Below, in pieces: positions 1 to 7,671 of a stretch of DNA of 64,000 bases. The DNA comes from Helcococcus sueciensis DSM 17243. Lineage in GTDB: Bacteria; Bacillota; Clostridia; Tissierellales; Peptoniphilaceae. Within the stretch, counting starts at the first letter, position 1. Each line of letters begins with the position of its first letter. The DNA is taken from positions 1-64,000 of the forward strand of contig NZ_AUHK01000008.1 of the NCBI RefSeq assembly GCF_000423145.1, given 5' to 3'. A program made the position numbers and the translations under genes. The notes beneath the pieces were generated by a model, which saw only the letters and a program-made list of their open reading frames with translations, did no database searches and was not told the DNA's origin.

Positions 1-159
1 AAAATAAAAGATGGTTTATCATACAATAGATTTAATCATACAGGAAAACTAAATGTAAGAAGTGAAATAAACCTTTTATCAATAGCCTTAAACTTAAATA
101 AATTATCATCAAAGATAATGAAAAACAATTTAGAAATAATAAAATATAAAGCTGCTTAG
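1..159 (+). mobile_element. C-terminal tail of an IS1182-type DDE transposase (cut by window edge)
   Basis: The frame is open from the first base and ends at TAG 157-159, giving 52 residues. The segment NHTGKLNVRSEINLLSIALN followed by a basic tail resembles the extreme C terminus of IS1182-family transposases, where a conserved Arg-rich helix follows the last acidic residue. The rest of the element lies outside the window, so whether it is intact cannot be judged. I could not identify a terminal inverted repeat in the bases that follow. Family assignment is from memory of the motif. Confidence 0.55.
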
Positions 160-475
160 AAAAATATTTGTAAAAAAGCATAGCTTTATTAAGTGAGCCT
201 ATTTTTAGGTGTCTATATATAAAATTTTGAAAAATCAAAAATTTAAGACTAGACTGTAATGTCTAAATTTAGATATTTAAGAAAAAAGGTGGTGTGTAGA
301 CTAAATCTAACTAATCTGCAACACCACCTTTTTAACTCTATACATTAATTTTTATTTCCTTATTTTTCATTAAATAATCCACACCTTTTCCTATTTTACT
401 GAGCTTACCTTGATGCAGCATTAAAATCCTATTTATATCTTACATAAAAATTCCTTATACAACATTTTTAAAATC
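160..475. other. Gene-free stretch between IS remnant and Nudix pseudogene
   Basis: No supportable coding frame. It contains one strong hairpin (283-333); the remainder is AT-rich sequence, and the right end of the insertion element probably lies within its first ~100 bases. Confidence 0.5.
283..333. terminator. Strong hairpin, likely bidirectional terminator
   Basis: A 13-bp perfect stem (arms 283-295 and 321-333, core GGTGGTGT/ACACCACC) flanked by A-run and T-run, with a 25-nt loop. It can end both the transposase (+) and the converging Nudix transcript (-). Confidence 0.7.
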
Positions 476-1003
476 TTAAACTCCATATACACTCTCATCA
501 ATTCTTTTAAACAACAGAACTTCACTATTTTCAATAAATCTTCTAAGTCTTAAAACTCTGCATTTTTCATACTCAGCCAAAGCTTCATCATAACTTAACT
601 TCAAAGTTGAAAGATGAAAATCATTGATTTCCTCATTTGTCATATTCGTATTTCCAAAGGACTCAATCTTACACAGGAAATAATGATTGATATTATGTCT
701 ATGTATAAAGTTATAATAATCACTTACAATACAAATCTTTCTTAAAATCTTAACCTCAACACCAAGCTCTTCCTTAAGTTCGCGCTTAATTGCCGTTTCT
801 AAATCTTCTCTCGGCTCAACTCCACCACCTGCAGTTTCAATAAGTGTCGCCTTTCCAAAATCATCATCTCTATTTACTCTCACAAAATAGAAATTCTCTT
901 CATCATCTATAACTACCGCTCGAACTATTACCCTATCATGATCTATTCTTGTATAAGTATATTCACTATCTTCTAGATTTAATTGTCATTCTTTCTTATC
1001 CAT
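476..1003 (-). pseudogene. Nudix hydrolase gene interrupted by an in-frame TGA
   Basis: The Nudix box is intact: a Gly-Gly-Gly-Val-Glu stretch, then RELKEELGV, matching GX5EX7REUXEEXGU, so the fold would hydrolyse a nucleoside diphosphate derivative. The best start is ATG at 1001-1003, preceded by GGAGG at ideal distance. Read from there the frame is MDKKE, then TGA (986-988), then QLNLEDSEYTYTRIDHDRV and onward without a break to TAA 476-478. The TGA sits where TGG (Trp) would be a one-base change, so the gene looks like a 175-codon Nudix protein disabled by a nonsense mutation. A downstream GTG at 883 would give 135 residues lacking the first strands of the fold and has no clear ribosome-binding site. 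A hairpin terminator follows at 283-333. Confidence 0.75.
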
Positions 1004-1027
1004 CTTACCTCCTTATAAATTTACACA

Positions 1028-1055
1028 AACCGTTTCGATTTTACTCGAAACGGTT
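1028..1055. repeat. Perfect 10-bp inverted repeat upstream of the Nudix gene
   Basis: Arms AACCGTTTCG (1028-1037) and CGAAACGGTT (1046-1055) with an 8-nt loop. It lies 25 bases upstream of the Nudix ATG, on the 5' side, so it may be an operator or a leader hairpin. It has no T-run on the plus strand and only a weak one on the minus strand. Confidence 0.55.
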
Positions 1056-1188
1056 AATTCTATCTCTCTGTCACAACTTTCATATAAAAAAATAGCATAT
1101 CAGATACTGAATCCTTCTGACACGCTTTCATTTTTACTATATTTCATCAATTAAGTAAGAAACTCTTCAAATATAAATTATATAAACT

Positions 1189-1374
1189 TTATTCATCCTC
1201 CCATATTTCTTTTAGAACCAGATAAAGACCGCCAACCATCATACCTATTGTCATACCAATTAGTAGCCATATTTCAAAATGATCTGAGCTTGCACCTTTT
1301 AAAGCACCTATTCCCACACCAATCATTCCGCCGAAACCTATAGCTTTTTCTCTTTTTTCTCTGTTATCTTTCAT
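1189..1374 (-). CDS. Small glycine-rich membrane protein, function unknown
   Basis: 61 residues. A charged N terminus (MKDNREKREK) is followed by two short glycine-rich hydrophobic stretches (about residues 12-25 and 34-55), separated by a small polar turn, and an acidic C-terminal end. This fits a two-pass membrane miniprotein with glycine-zipper-like helices. A GAGGG ribosome-binding site lies 8 bases before the ATG. It is transcribed in the same direction as the ClC gene upstream but separated from it by about 150 bases of AT-rich sequence, so co-transcription is uncertain. I do not recognise the family. Confidence 0.6.
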   Translation of the reverse strand: MKDNREKREKAIGFGGMIGVGIGALKGASSDHFEIWLLIGMTIGMMVGGLYLVLKEIWEDE

Positions 1375-1525
1375 AATGTGCCCTCTAAAAAAAACAATAA
1401 TAAAAACTAAACGCCAACCACTGTTACAAATTAATTACTAATCTATTCTCATAAATTTAATAATTCAAATATAATAAAGTCTATATTTTTTCAAGCTAGG
1501 TTTTGAAATCCGTCTATTACTTATA

Positions 1526-2860
1526 TTATAGTATATCTAAAATAAATTTAATACTTAAAGTAAAATTTATTTTTTTCACCATCATTTCAAGAAGCATTTC
1601 ATATACAGGCTTTATTTTGATTACATCAATCATTAAATATGCAATCATGGCACCAAGTCCAATTGGTAGAAAATAAATAAATGCACCTGTCATTTCAAGT
1701 ATTAAAAGCATTGCAGTAAGTGGACTTCGAACTATCGCGGAGAAATTTGCAGCCATTGCAATTAGTGAAAATATCATAATATAGTCTTGAGTGAGTAATC
1801 CAACACTTACCATAATGCTTGCAAATATATTTCCAATAAGTGCTCCAAGCACAAGCATTGGTAAAAATATCCCACCTGGCATTCCAGAACAAAATGCTAA
1901 AAGTAAAAGTATAAATTTTGCAGTTAAAAGTAAAATTTGAGTTTTTATATCAGGATTTAATTCAAATGGTAAAAATATAAATTCTTCACCAGAACCAAAT
2001 AAATTTGGAAATATAATTATCGCAATTGCAGTCACTACAAATGGAATAACTATTTTTAAATATGTAGGTAATCTTAATTTTTGATAGAATCTCTTTACAA
2101 AATAAATTCCCTTTATAAAATATTGTGATAAAAAGCCTATTAAAACTGCAAGTAATATAATCAAATAATATTTATCGATAGGTATTTCCTTAAGATGACC
2201 AACATTTATTACAGGCTTTGTACCAAATACAAAATCTGAGACATAGTCCGCTAAAAATGCAGCCGATGCCGCTATTAAAAATATGTATTTATCAAACTTT
2301 TGATGCAATTCTTCAAGTACAAATACAAATCCTGAAATCGGTGCATTAAATGCGGATGATAATCCAGCAGCTGCTCCGGCTGTTATAAATAATTTCTTGT
2401 TTTTATCATCTTTCTTTCTAATCTCTGCTATAGCCTGACCAACTGTCGCTCCCATTTGTACTGACGGACCTTCTCTTCCAACCGTAAGTCCTGTTGCAAG
2501 TCCAATAAGCCCGCCCACAAACTTAAATGGCAAAACTTTTTTCCAATTAATTCTCATTAACCCCTTCATCTGACCGGCAACCTGCGGAATTCCCGAACCA
2601 CCGATTTTAGGCTCAATTTGTGTTAACAATCCAACTATAAGTCCAAAAATAATTATTACAAATAAAACTAACAAAAAACTTAAAATTGAAGATTTTCCAC
2701 TTTCATAAAACATAATCATCTTTCCTTGCATAAATACCACAAGTTTCCTATATATTGAAATAAGCACACCAACCAATATTCCAATAATTGAGCCATATGC
2801 GATTAAATTAAGTTTCTTTAAGTAATGGGTGTTACTTTCCATTTTATAAATTTTCTTCAT
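1526..2860 (-). CDS. ClC-family chloride/proton antiporter
   Basis: 444 residues of polytopic membrane protein with the three ClC anion-site signatures in order: GSGIPQV, GREGPSVQMGA (carrying the gating glutamate) and GGIFLP. The segment NAPISGFVFVLEELH retains the second acidic residue typical of H+/Cl- exchangers rather than pure channels, and VRSPLTAMLLILEMTG is the usual C-terminal half signature. No CBS domains follow, which is common in bacterial ClCs. The longest frame begins at 2872, but that ATG lies inside the GGAGG ribosome-binding site; the ATG at 2858-2860 (MKKIYKMES) is properly spaced and is used here. In bacteria such antiporters contribute to acid resistance or ion balance. 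It appears monocistronic. Confidence 0.92.
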   Translation of the reverse strand: MKKIYKMESNTHYLKKLNLIAYGSIIGILVGVLISIYRKLVVFMQGKMIMFYESGKSSILSFLLVLFVIIIFGLIVGLLTQIEPKIGGSGIPQVAGQMKGLMRINWKKVLPFKFVGGLIGLATGLTVGREGPSVQMGATVGQAIAEIRKKDDKNKKLFITAGAAAGLSSAFNAPISGFVFVLEELHQKFDKYIFLIAASAAFLADYVSDFVFGTKPVINVGHLKEIPIDKYYLIILLAVLIGFLSQYFIKGIYFVKRFYQKLRLPTYLKIVIPFVVTAIAIIIFPNLFGSGEEFIFLPFELNPDIKTQILLLTAKFILLLLAFCSGMPGGIFLPMLVLGALIGNIFASIMVSVGLLTQDYIMIFSLIAMAANFSAIVRSPLTAMLLILEMTGAFIYFLPIGLGAMIAYLMIDVIKIKPVYEMLLEMMVKKINFTLSIKFILDIL

Positions 2861-3067
2861 TTTAACCTCCATTAGAGATTATACTCCTTGAATAGAGAAT
2901 TTTAAAAAAATTTTGTATAATAGCATATTTTTAGTTTTACAAATATATCAGACCATATCATATCCGATAAATAAAAACATTTTAAGTTTAAAATTACCTC
3001 TACCTGTATAGCAGGTGGTTTATTATTTCGTTCACTTATGTTCACTCAACTCACTAAAATGAAAAAT

Positions 3068-3105
3068 AAAAAAGGAATAATTTTAAATAAATTTGAAATT
3101 ATTCC
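3068..3105 (-). terminator. Rho-independent terminator of the LacI-PfkB fusion gene
   Basis: 10-bp perfect stem (arms 3074-3083 and 3096-3105, GGAATAATTT/AAATTATTCC); on the minus strand it is followed by a run of six T. It lies about 65 bases beyond the stop of the fusion gene. Confidence 0.8.
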
Positions 3106-3171
3106 TAGTTTTGTTTAGTTTGTATGTTATAACATATTTATTAAGTATGATAAATAATATATTTTAAATTA

Positions 3172-5052
3172 TTACCTCGTGCTCTCTATACGATTTAAAG
3201 TCTTTAAATCAATTAATGAATCAAATGAACCCATTTTAGATATACTATAGTTTGCAGCTATTATAGCTGAGTTTGCAGCTTCATATACAGAGTAATTATC
3301 CATTAATCTTGCACAAAAAGCAGATAAAAATGCATCATTATAACTAGATTCATCAACAACCGAATGCTGTTTAGATTTAAAAAACTTTATTTCATCATTA
3401 ACTTTTAAATATATTCCTTCTGATCCAAGAGAAATAATTATTATCTTTATTTTCTTTGAAGAAAAATATTTAAACTGATTTTCAATAATATTTTCCTTTG
3501 TTAACACTTTCGCTTCAAATGAAGTTAAAAATAATATATCTATATTTTTATAATCTCTGTTCGGAATATTCGTAATTGTTGAAGGTTGAAGTATAGTTTT
3601 AACCTTTTTTAACTTACATATTTTTAATATTTCACTTACTGATTCCATAGGTATTTCTGTGTTAACAATACAAAACGAAGTATTATTAAACAGATTATCA
3701 TTTTTAAAAAAGAATTCCTTAGAAATAAAGTCATTAGCGCCTTTAGTAACTATAGTACTGTATTCTCCAGTTTTTTTCGTTACAACTATAGAACTAGCCG
3801 TTTTCGTTGACTTATCAATGGTTATATGTTTATCATTTATTCCATAATCTTCTAAAGTTTTAAGAATTAAATCACTAGCTTCATCACTTCCTATCCTACC
3901 TATTAATTCAACATTTTTTTCAAGCAATTTTATACCTATCGCTTGATTTAATGCCTTCCCACCGGGGATTGTTAGCATATTATCAGCATATTGTGATGAA
4001 ACTTCCTCTAAACTTTTATCTATATGAACTATATTTTCTACGTTAATCCCTCCAATTACTATAGCTTTAGATTCTCTTATATCTTTTGGAATATCGATTG
4101 TAATATCATTAGTTATTAGATAGTCCTTAACAAATTTTTTCTCTTCAATTCTGTTTAACTCACATAATTGAACTATTTTCCTTCCCACAAATCTACCAAA
4201 ATCTTTATTTGGTATTTTTATTGTTGAAATATCAGGTTCTTCAACACTAGATCTAATCTGATTCATCATAGAAACCAAAGAAATATCTTCTGGGAAGAAT
4301 ATATTTTGATTGTTAAAATATCTTCTTATATTATCAGCTGCTGTAAAATGAGAAGTTAAAATAGCAGTTGAGCTTCCAAACATAGAAACATTAAAATTCA
4401 AATCGTCATCATCAAAAGTAATTTCCTTAAAATAAGATATAGAATTATCCATTAAACATCTTTTATAGCCCTTTAAAGTCTCCATTCCTCTTAAACTATC
4501 TGATTTATAAACACAAGCAATCCTCTTATGTTTATAGTCTATTAATTTTTGTGTAGCGATATATGCCATTTTTTCATAATCAATATAAAAATTATCTATT
4601 TTCTGTTCATAAGAATTAATATATAGTATTTTATAATTATTCTGTTTAATTATTTTTTCATGATATTCACTATTATTTAAATCTACAGGCTCCCAAATAA
4701 GTCCATCAATATTCTGATTTGAAAGTTTGGATAAATTTAAATTTTCAGTTTCAATGGAATTTTGACTATCGTATATCAATAATGAATAACCTTCTGAATT
4801 AAAAACATCTAGAATACCTGTAAGTATTAGAAGTGATTTAGTAAGATTTTTAGTTATGTACGCTATGGTGAAACTCTTACTACTTTTGTTATTTAAAATA
4901 GTTTTATAAGGCATGTAATTATATTCTTTTACTACCTTTAATACTTTCTTTACAGTTTCCTCACTTAAGTCATCAACTTTATTGTTTATCACTTTTGAAA
5001 CAGTAGTCGTTGATAGATTTGTCATCCTAGCTATATCCTTAATATTTATCAT
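3172..5052 (-). CDS. LacI-type regulator fused to a ribokinase-like (PfkB) domain
   Basis: 626 residues. Residues 1-50 are a LacI helix-turn-helix (INIKDIARMTNLSTTTVSKV), about 58-325 a periplasmic-binding-protein-like sensor domain, and about 328-626 a PfkB/ribokinase fold. The kinase part keeps the substrate-side motif GGKALNQA, but the ATP-side anion-hole motif, normally GAGD, reads SYND: the catalytic Asp is kept while the glycines are lost. I infer that it may bind a sugar without phosphorylating it well. The start used is ATG 5050-5052 with AAAGGAG upstream; a longer frame from 5118 adds a hydrophobic stretch with no ribosome site. It is divergent from the mannose-family PTS operon and probably regulates it through the palindrome at 5160-5175. 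LacI-PfkB fusions occur in other Firmicutes, but the role of the kinase half is unclear to me. Confidence 0.85.
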   Translation of the reverse strand: MINIKDIARMTNLSTTTVSKVINNKVDDLSEETVKKVLKVVKEYNYMPYKTILNNKSSKSFTIAYITKNLTKSLLILTGILDVFNSEGYSLLIYDSQNSIETENLNLSKLSNQNIDGLIWEPVDLNNSEYHEKIIKQNNYKILYINSYEQKIDNFYIDYEKMAYIATQKLIDYKHKRIACVYKSDSLRGMETLKGYKRCLMDNSISYFKEITFDDDDLNFNVSMFGSSTAILTSHFTAADNIRRYFNNQNIFFPEDISLVSMMNQIRSSVEEPDISTIKIPNKDFGRFVGRKIVQLCELNRIEEKKFVKDYLITNDITIDIPKDIRESKAIVIGGINVENIVHIDKSLEEVSSQYADNMLTIPGGKALNQAIGIKLLEKNVELIGRIGSDEASDLILKTLEDYGINDKHITIDKSTKTASSIVVTKKTGEYSTIVTKGANDFISKEFFFKNDNLFNNTSFCIVNTEIPMESVSEILKICKLKKVKTILQPSTITNIPNRDYKNIDILFLTSFEAKVLTKENIIENQFKYFSSKKIKIIIISLGSEGIYLKVNDEIKFFKSKQHSVVDESSYNDAFLSAFCARLMDNYSVYEAANSAIIAANYSISKMGSFDSLIDLKTLNRIESTR

Positions 5053-5103
5053 ACGCACTCCTTTAATAATAATTATTATATACTTATTTAAAAATAAAAC
5101 AAA

Positions 5104-5117
5104 TGAAATCGTTGACA
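5104..5117 (+). promoter_or_regulatory. cre site (catabolite repression), perfect consensus match
   Basis: TGAAATCGTTGACA matches TGWAANCGNTNWCA at every position. It overlaps the -35 hexamer of the PTS promoter (5112-5117), so CcpA bound here would block RNA polymerase. Confidence 0.8.
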
Positions 5118-5140
5118 TACTTATTTATTAATGATAACAT
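5112..5140 (+). promoter_or_regulatory. Sigma-A type promoter of the mannose-family PTS operon
   Basis: TTGACA (5112-5117), 17-bp spacer, TAACAT (5135-5140). It lies 50 bases before the GTG start of the first PTS gene; transcription should begin near 5147. Confidence 0.8.
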
Positions 5141-5159
5141 ATATTTACTAAATAGATTA

Positions 5160-5175
5160 ACTAAAACTGTTTAGT
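5160..5175. promoter_or_regulatory. Palindromic operator, probably bound by the LacI-PfkB regulator
   Basis: ACTAAA-ACTG-TTTAGT, a 6-bp inverted repeat with a 4-bp centre, placed just downstream of the expected transcription start and upstream of the ribosome-binding site, a typical roadblock position for LacI-family repressors. Confidence 0.6.
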
Positions 5176-5189
5176 AGAAAGGAGGAATA

Positions 5190-5579
5190 GTGAAAGTTTT
5201 AGTTGTATCCCACGGGTCTTTTGCAAAAAGCCTTGTAGAAACAGGTGCTATGATAACAGGATTCAATAATGCTTCTGATTTCTTTATACTAGATTCTGAT
5301 AAAAATATTGCAGAGTATGAAAACGAAATCTTTACATATTTTGAGGATTATAACGATGACATCCTAGTTCTAGCTGACATACAAGGTGGCAGCCCTTTCA
5401 ATACTGTATTAAAACTAATTAGACAATCAAGTAGGAGTAACATTTATATAATAACAGGGATAAATCTTCCTTTATATATAGAAATAGTCTCTTTAATAAA
5501 GTTTGATAATAGTAATTTAACTCAAATAGTTGAGCAAATTAAATCAATAAAAGACAGTTCAATTAAATTTATAAATTAA
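5190..5579 (+). CDS. PTS mannose-family EIIA component
   Basis: 129 residues of the ManX/EIIA-Man fold. The N terminus MKVLVVSHGSFAKSL carries the phospho-accepting histidine (His8), and DDILVLADIQGGSPFN corresponds to the conserved loop near the active site. It takes phosphate from HPr and hands it to the EIIB encoded 9 bases downstream. The start is GTG at 5190 with AAAGGAGGA placed 4 bases before it. It is the first gene of a five-gene operon (EIIA, EIIB, EIIC, EIID, BtpA-like). The sugar is not evident from sequence: mannose-family systems also carry fructose, sorbose, N-acetylgalactosamine, glucosaminate and others. Confidence 0.9.
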   Translation: MKVLVVSHGSFAKSLVETGAMITGFNNASDFFILDSDKNIAEYENEIFTYFEDYNDDILVLADIQGGSPFNTVLKLIRQSSRSNIYIITGINLPLYIEIVSLIKFDNSNLTQIVEQIKSIKDSSIKFIN

Positions 5580-5588
5580 GAGGTAAAA

Positions 5589-6053
5589 ATGGGAATAGTA
5601 TTGACTCGTATTGATGAAAGACTTGTTCATGGACAAATAATGACTTCATGGGCAAAATATTTAAAATTAAATAGAATAGTTGTTGTTGATGATGAAGTAT
5701 ATAATGACGAATTTATGAGAGAAGTAATTTCTTATTCAGCTCCTGTCGGAATTGAAACAAAAGTTATAAACTCTTCTCAAATTGATTATTTAGAAATGAT
5801 AAAAAATGATTCGAAAAACACTCTACTCCTATTTAAGGATATTAAAAATGTCGAAAGAGTTATTAATAATGGATATAAGATTAATGAATTACAAATAGGA
5901 AATGTTTCATCAACTCCTGATAGGAAGAAAATTACAAACAACGTTAGTTTATCAGAATCAGAATTAGTATCTTTAGATAATATAATAAAATCAGGAACTA
6001 ACGTTTATGCACAAATGATGCACACAGATAAAAGAAATAATCTAACAAATTAA
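5589..6053 (+). CDS. PTS mannose/fructose/sorbose-family EIIB component
   Basis: 154 residues with the family hallmark RIDERLVHGQIMTSWAK near the N terminus; the histidine in VHGQ is the phosphorylation site, characteristic of mannose-family EIIB proteins, which use His rather than Cys. It transfers phosphate from EIIA to the sugar during transport by the membrane pair EIIC/EIID. AGAGG lies upstream of the ATG and the next gene starts 15 bases after the stop. Slightly shorter than typical members (about 160 residues), without obvious loss of a motif. Confidence 0.9.
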   Translation: MGIVLTRIDERLVHGQIMTSWAKYLKLNRIVVVDDEVYNDEFMREVISYSAPVGIETKVINSSQIDYLEMIKNDSKNTLLLFKDIKNVERVINNGYKINELQIGNVSSTPDRKKITNNVSLSESELVSLDNIIKSGTNVYAQMMHTDKRNNLTN

Positions 6054-6068
6054 AATAAGGAGAAAAAA

Positions 6069-6824
6069 ATGATAAAAGAAGCATTGCTCGTTGCATTTTT
6101 AACTTGGTTTGTTTCTGCCGCTATGCCAATGTGGCTTAGATGGGCCTTCCACTTTGGAGGACCTATAGTAGCCGGATTTATATATGGCTTAGTATTTGGA
6201 GATTTGTCTTACGGACTACAAGTTGGGGCAAATGTTATGTTGCCATACATGGGTCTAGTTGCAGTTGGTGGAGCTGTTCCATCCGACTTATCTATAGCTG
6301 GTTATTTAGGTGTCGCTATGACAATGTTAGCACATCAACCACCAGAAGTTGGTCTTACAATAGCTGTTCCATTAGCAACTCTAGGTACAATTGCTCAAAA
6401 CGCAAAGATGTCTTTAAACTCTTTTGCAGTTCATAAAGCAGATAAATACGCTAAAGAAGGAAATACGACTGGAATAATGGTTATGAATGTTTTTGCATCT
6501 CAAATCGTACCTTTCGTGCTATTGTTTATACCTTCATTTCTAGCAGTGTACTTTGGTGCAGCAAGATTAGAAGCATTTTTATCAACCATTCCACAAATCG
6601 TTATAGATTCTTTAATTCTAGCAGGTAAAATATTACCAGCACTCGGATTAGCTTTACTACTTCAACAATTAGGTAGAAAAGTATTAATTCCGTTTTTCAT
6701 TATTGGTTTTGTAGCATCTGCATATCTAGAATTAAATATAATGGCTATCTCAATAATTGGAGCAGCTTTAGCTATTATGCACTATATTTATTCAGGAAAT
6801 AAATTAGCAGGAGGTCAAGAATGA
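6069..6824 (+). CDS. PTS mannose/sorbose-family EIIC membrane component
   Basis: 251 residues, strongly hydrophobic, with a glycine-rich N-terminal half (FGGPIVAGFIYGLVFGDLSY) and several membrane segments typical of the EIIC-Man/Sor family. Together with EIID it forms the sugar channel. It begins 15 bases after EIIB and its stop overlaps the ATG of EIID (ATGA, 6821-6824), so the two are translationally coupled, as is usual for these obligate partners. Confidence 0.9.
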   Translation: MIKEALLVAFLTWFVSAAMPMWLRWAFHFGGPIVAGFIYGLVFGDLSYGLQVGANVMLPYMGLVAVGGAVPSDLSIAGYLGVAMTMLAHQPPEVGLTIAVPLATLGTIAQNAKMSLNSFAVHKADKYAKEGNTTGIMVMNVFASQIVPFVLLFIPSFLAVYFGAARLEAFLSTIPQIVIDSLILAGKILPALGLALLLQQLGRKVLIPFFIIGFVASAYLELNIMAISIIGAALAIMHYIYSGNKLAGGQE

Positions 6825-7663
6825 ACGATATAACTACTAAAAATAATAATAAAAATGTTAAATTATCAAAAAGCGACTTAACTAAATCTTGGTTGACTTG
6901 GATAAGCTTCGGGCAAATTTGTTATAACTATGAAAGAATGATGGGACTTGGATTCGCTCATAGTATGTCGCCTTTATTCAAAAAATTATATAAAAATGAT
7001 AAAGAAAAACTTGCAGACGGTTTAACTAGACATTTGACTTTCTATAACACCGAAAATACATGGGGATCTGTTATATTAGGAATTGTAGCTTCTTTAGAAG
7101 AAGAAAAAGCTAACGGAGAAAACATTACTAATGAAACTATATCAAGCATGAAAACTGCTCTTATGGGACCAATCGCTGGTATAGGAGATTCAATTACACA
7201 AGCATTAGTAAAAGTTATTCTTTTAGGAATCGCTATCGATTTTGCTTTAAAAGGAAATCCTACTGGAGCAGTTATATTTATTCTTGGAATGAGTTTGTAC
7301 GCTCTAATTGTAAGCAGAATCATGTTTAACTCTGGATATAAATTAGGTAAAAACTCTGTTGTTCAGTTGCTAAGAGAAGGCTCTTTATCTAAAATTACCG
7401 AATCTCTTGGTGTAGTTGGAATGATGGTTTTAGGCGCTTTAGTATCTGGAAATATGAACTTAAAAACTCCACTTACTTTTAAAGTTGGTGAAGTCGTTTC
7501 AGAAGTTCAACCAATGCTAGATAGCATTCTACCTAATTTACTAAATCTAGTAGCATTTGGATTCGTTTACCACTTACTTCAAAAGAGAAAAATATCTGCT
7601 AATAAAATAATTTTAATTATTTTCGCACTTGCTTTTGTATTGAAATTTACCGGAATAATGTAG
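6821..7663 (+). CDS. PTS mannose/sorbose-family EIID membrane component
   Basis: 280 residues. The N-terminal cytoplasmic segment includes SWLTWISFGQICYNYERMMG and the conserved HLTFYNTENTWGSVILG, both hallmark EIID regions; GPIAGIGDSITQALV is the conserved loop, followed by hydrophobic helices up to the C terminus. EIID pairs with EIIC to form the sugar-conducting unit of mannose-class PTS transporters. Coupled to EIIC by a 4-base overlap and followed after 8 bases by the BtpA-like gene with a strong AGGAGG site. Confidence 0.92.
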   Translation: MNDITTKNNNKNVKLSKSDLTKSWLTWISFGQICYNYERMMGLGFAHSMSPLFKKLYKNDKEKLADGLTRHLTFYNTENTWGSVILGIVASLEEEKANGENITNETISSMKTALMGPIAGIGDSITQALVKVILLGIAIDFALKGNPTGAVIFILGMSLYALIVSRIMFNSGYKLGKNSVVQLLREGSLSKITESLGVVGMMVLGALVSGNMNLKTPLTFKVGEVVSEVQPMLDSILPNLLNLVAFGFVYHLLQKRKISANKIILIIFALAFVLKFTGIM

Positions 7664-7671
7664 GAGGATTC

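Noticed and set aside
986-988. TGA in the Nudix gene as a selenocysteine codon, with the SelA-like protein at 26525-27643 as selenium machinery
   Set aside because: The SelA-like protein belongs to the DgaE branch by size and context, no SelB, SelD or SECIS element is seen, and Nudix enzymes do not use selenocysteine at this place.
3002-3016. ACCTG-TATAG-CAGGT hairpin, possible end of an IS200/IS605-type element
   Set aside because: Only a 5-bp stem, with no TnpA or TnpB remnant and no second end nearby.
5053-5118. N-terminal extension of the LacI-PfkB protein (22 hydrophobic residues)
   Set aside because: It covers the promoter region and lacks a ribosome site; ATG 5052 has AAAGGAG and begins a standard LacI headpiece.
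6140-6436. 98-codon open frame inside the EIIC gene
   Set aside because: Shadow frame with no ribosome site and low-complexity composition; the EIIC frame has clear family motifs.
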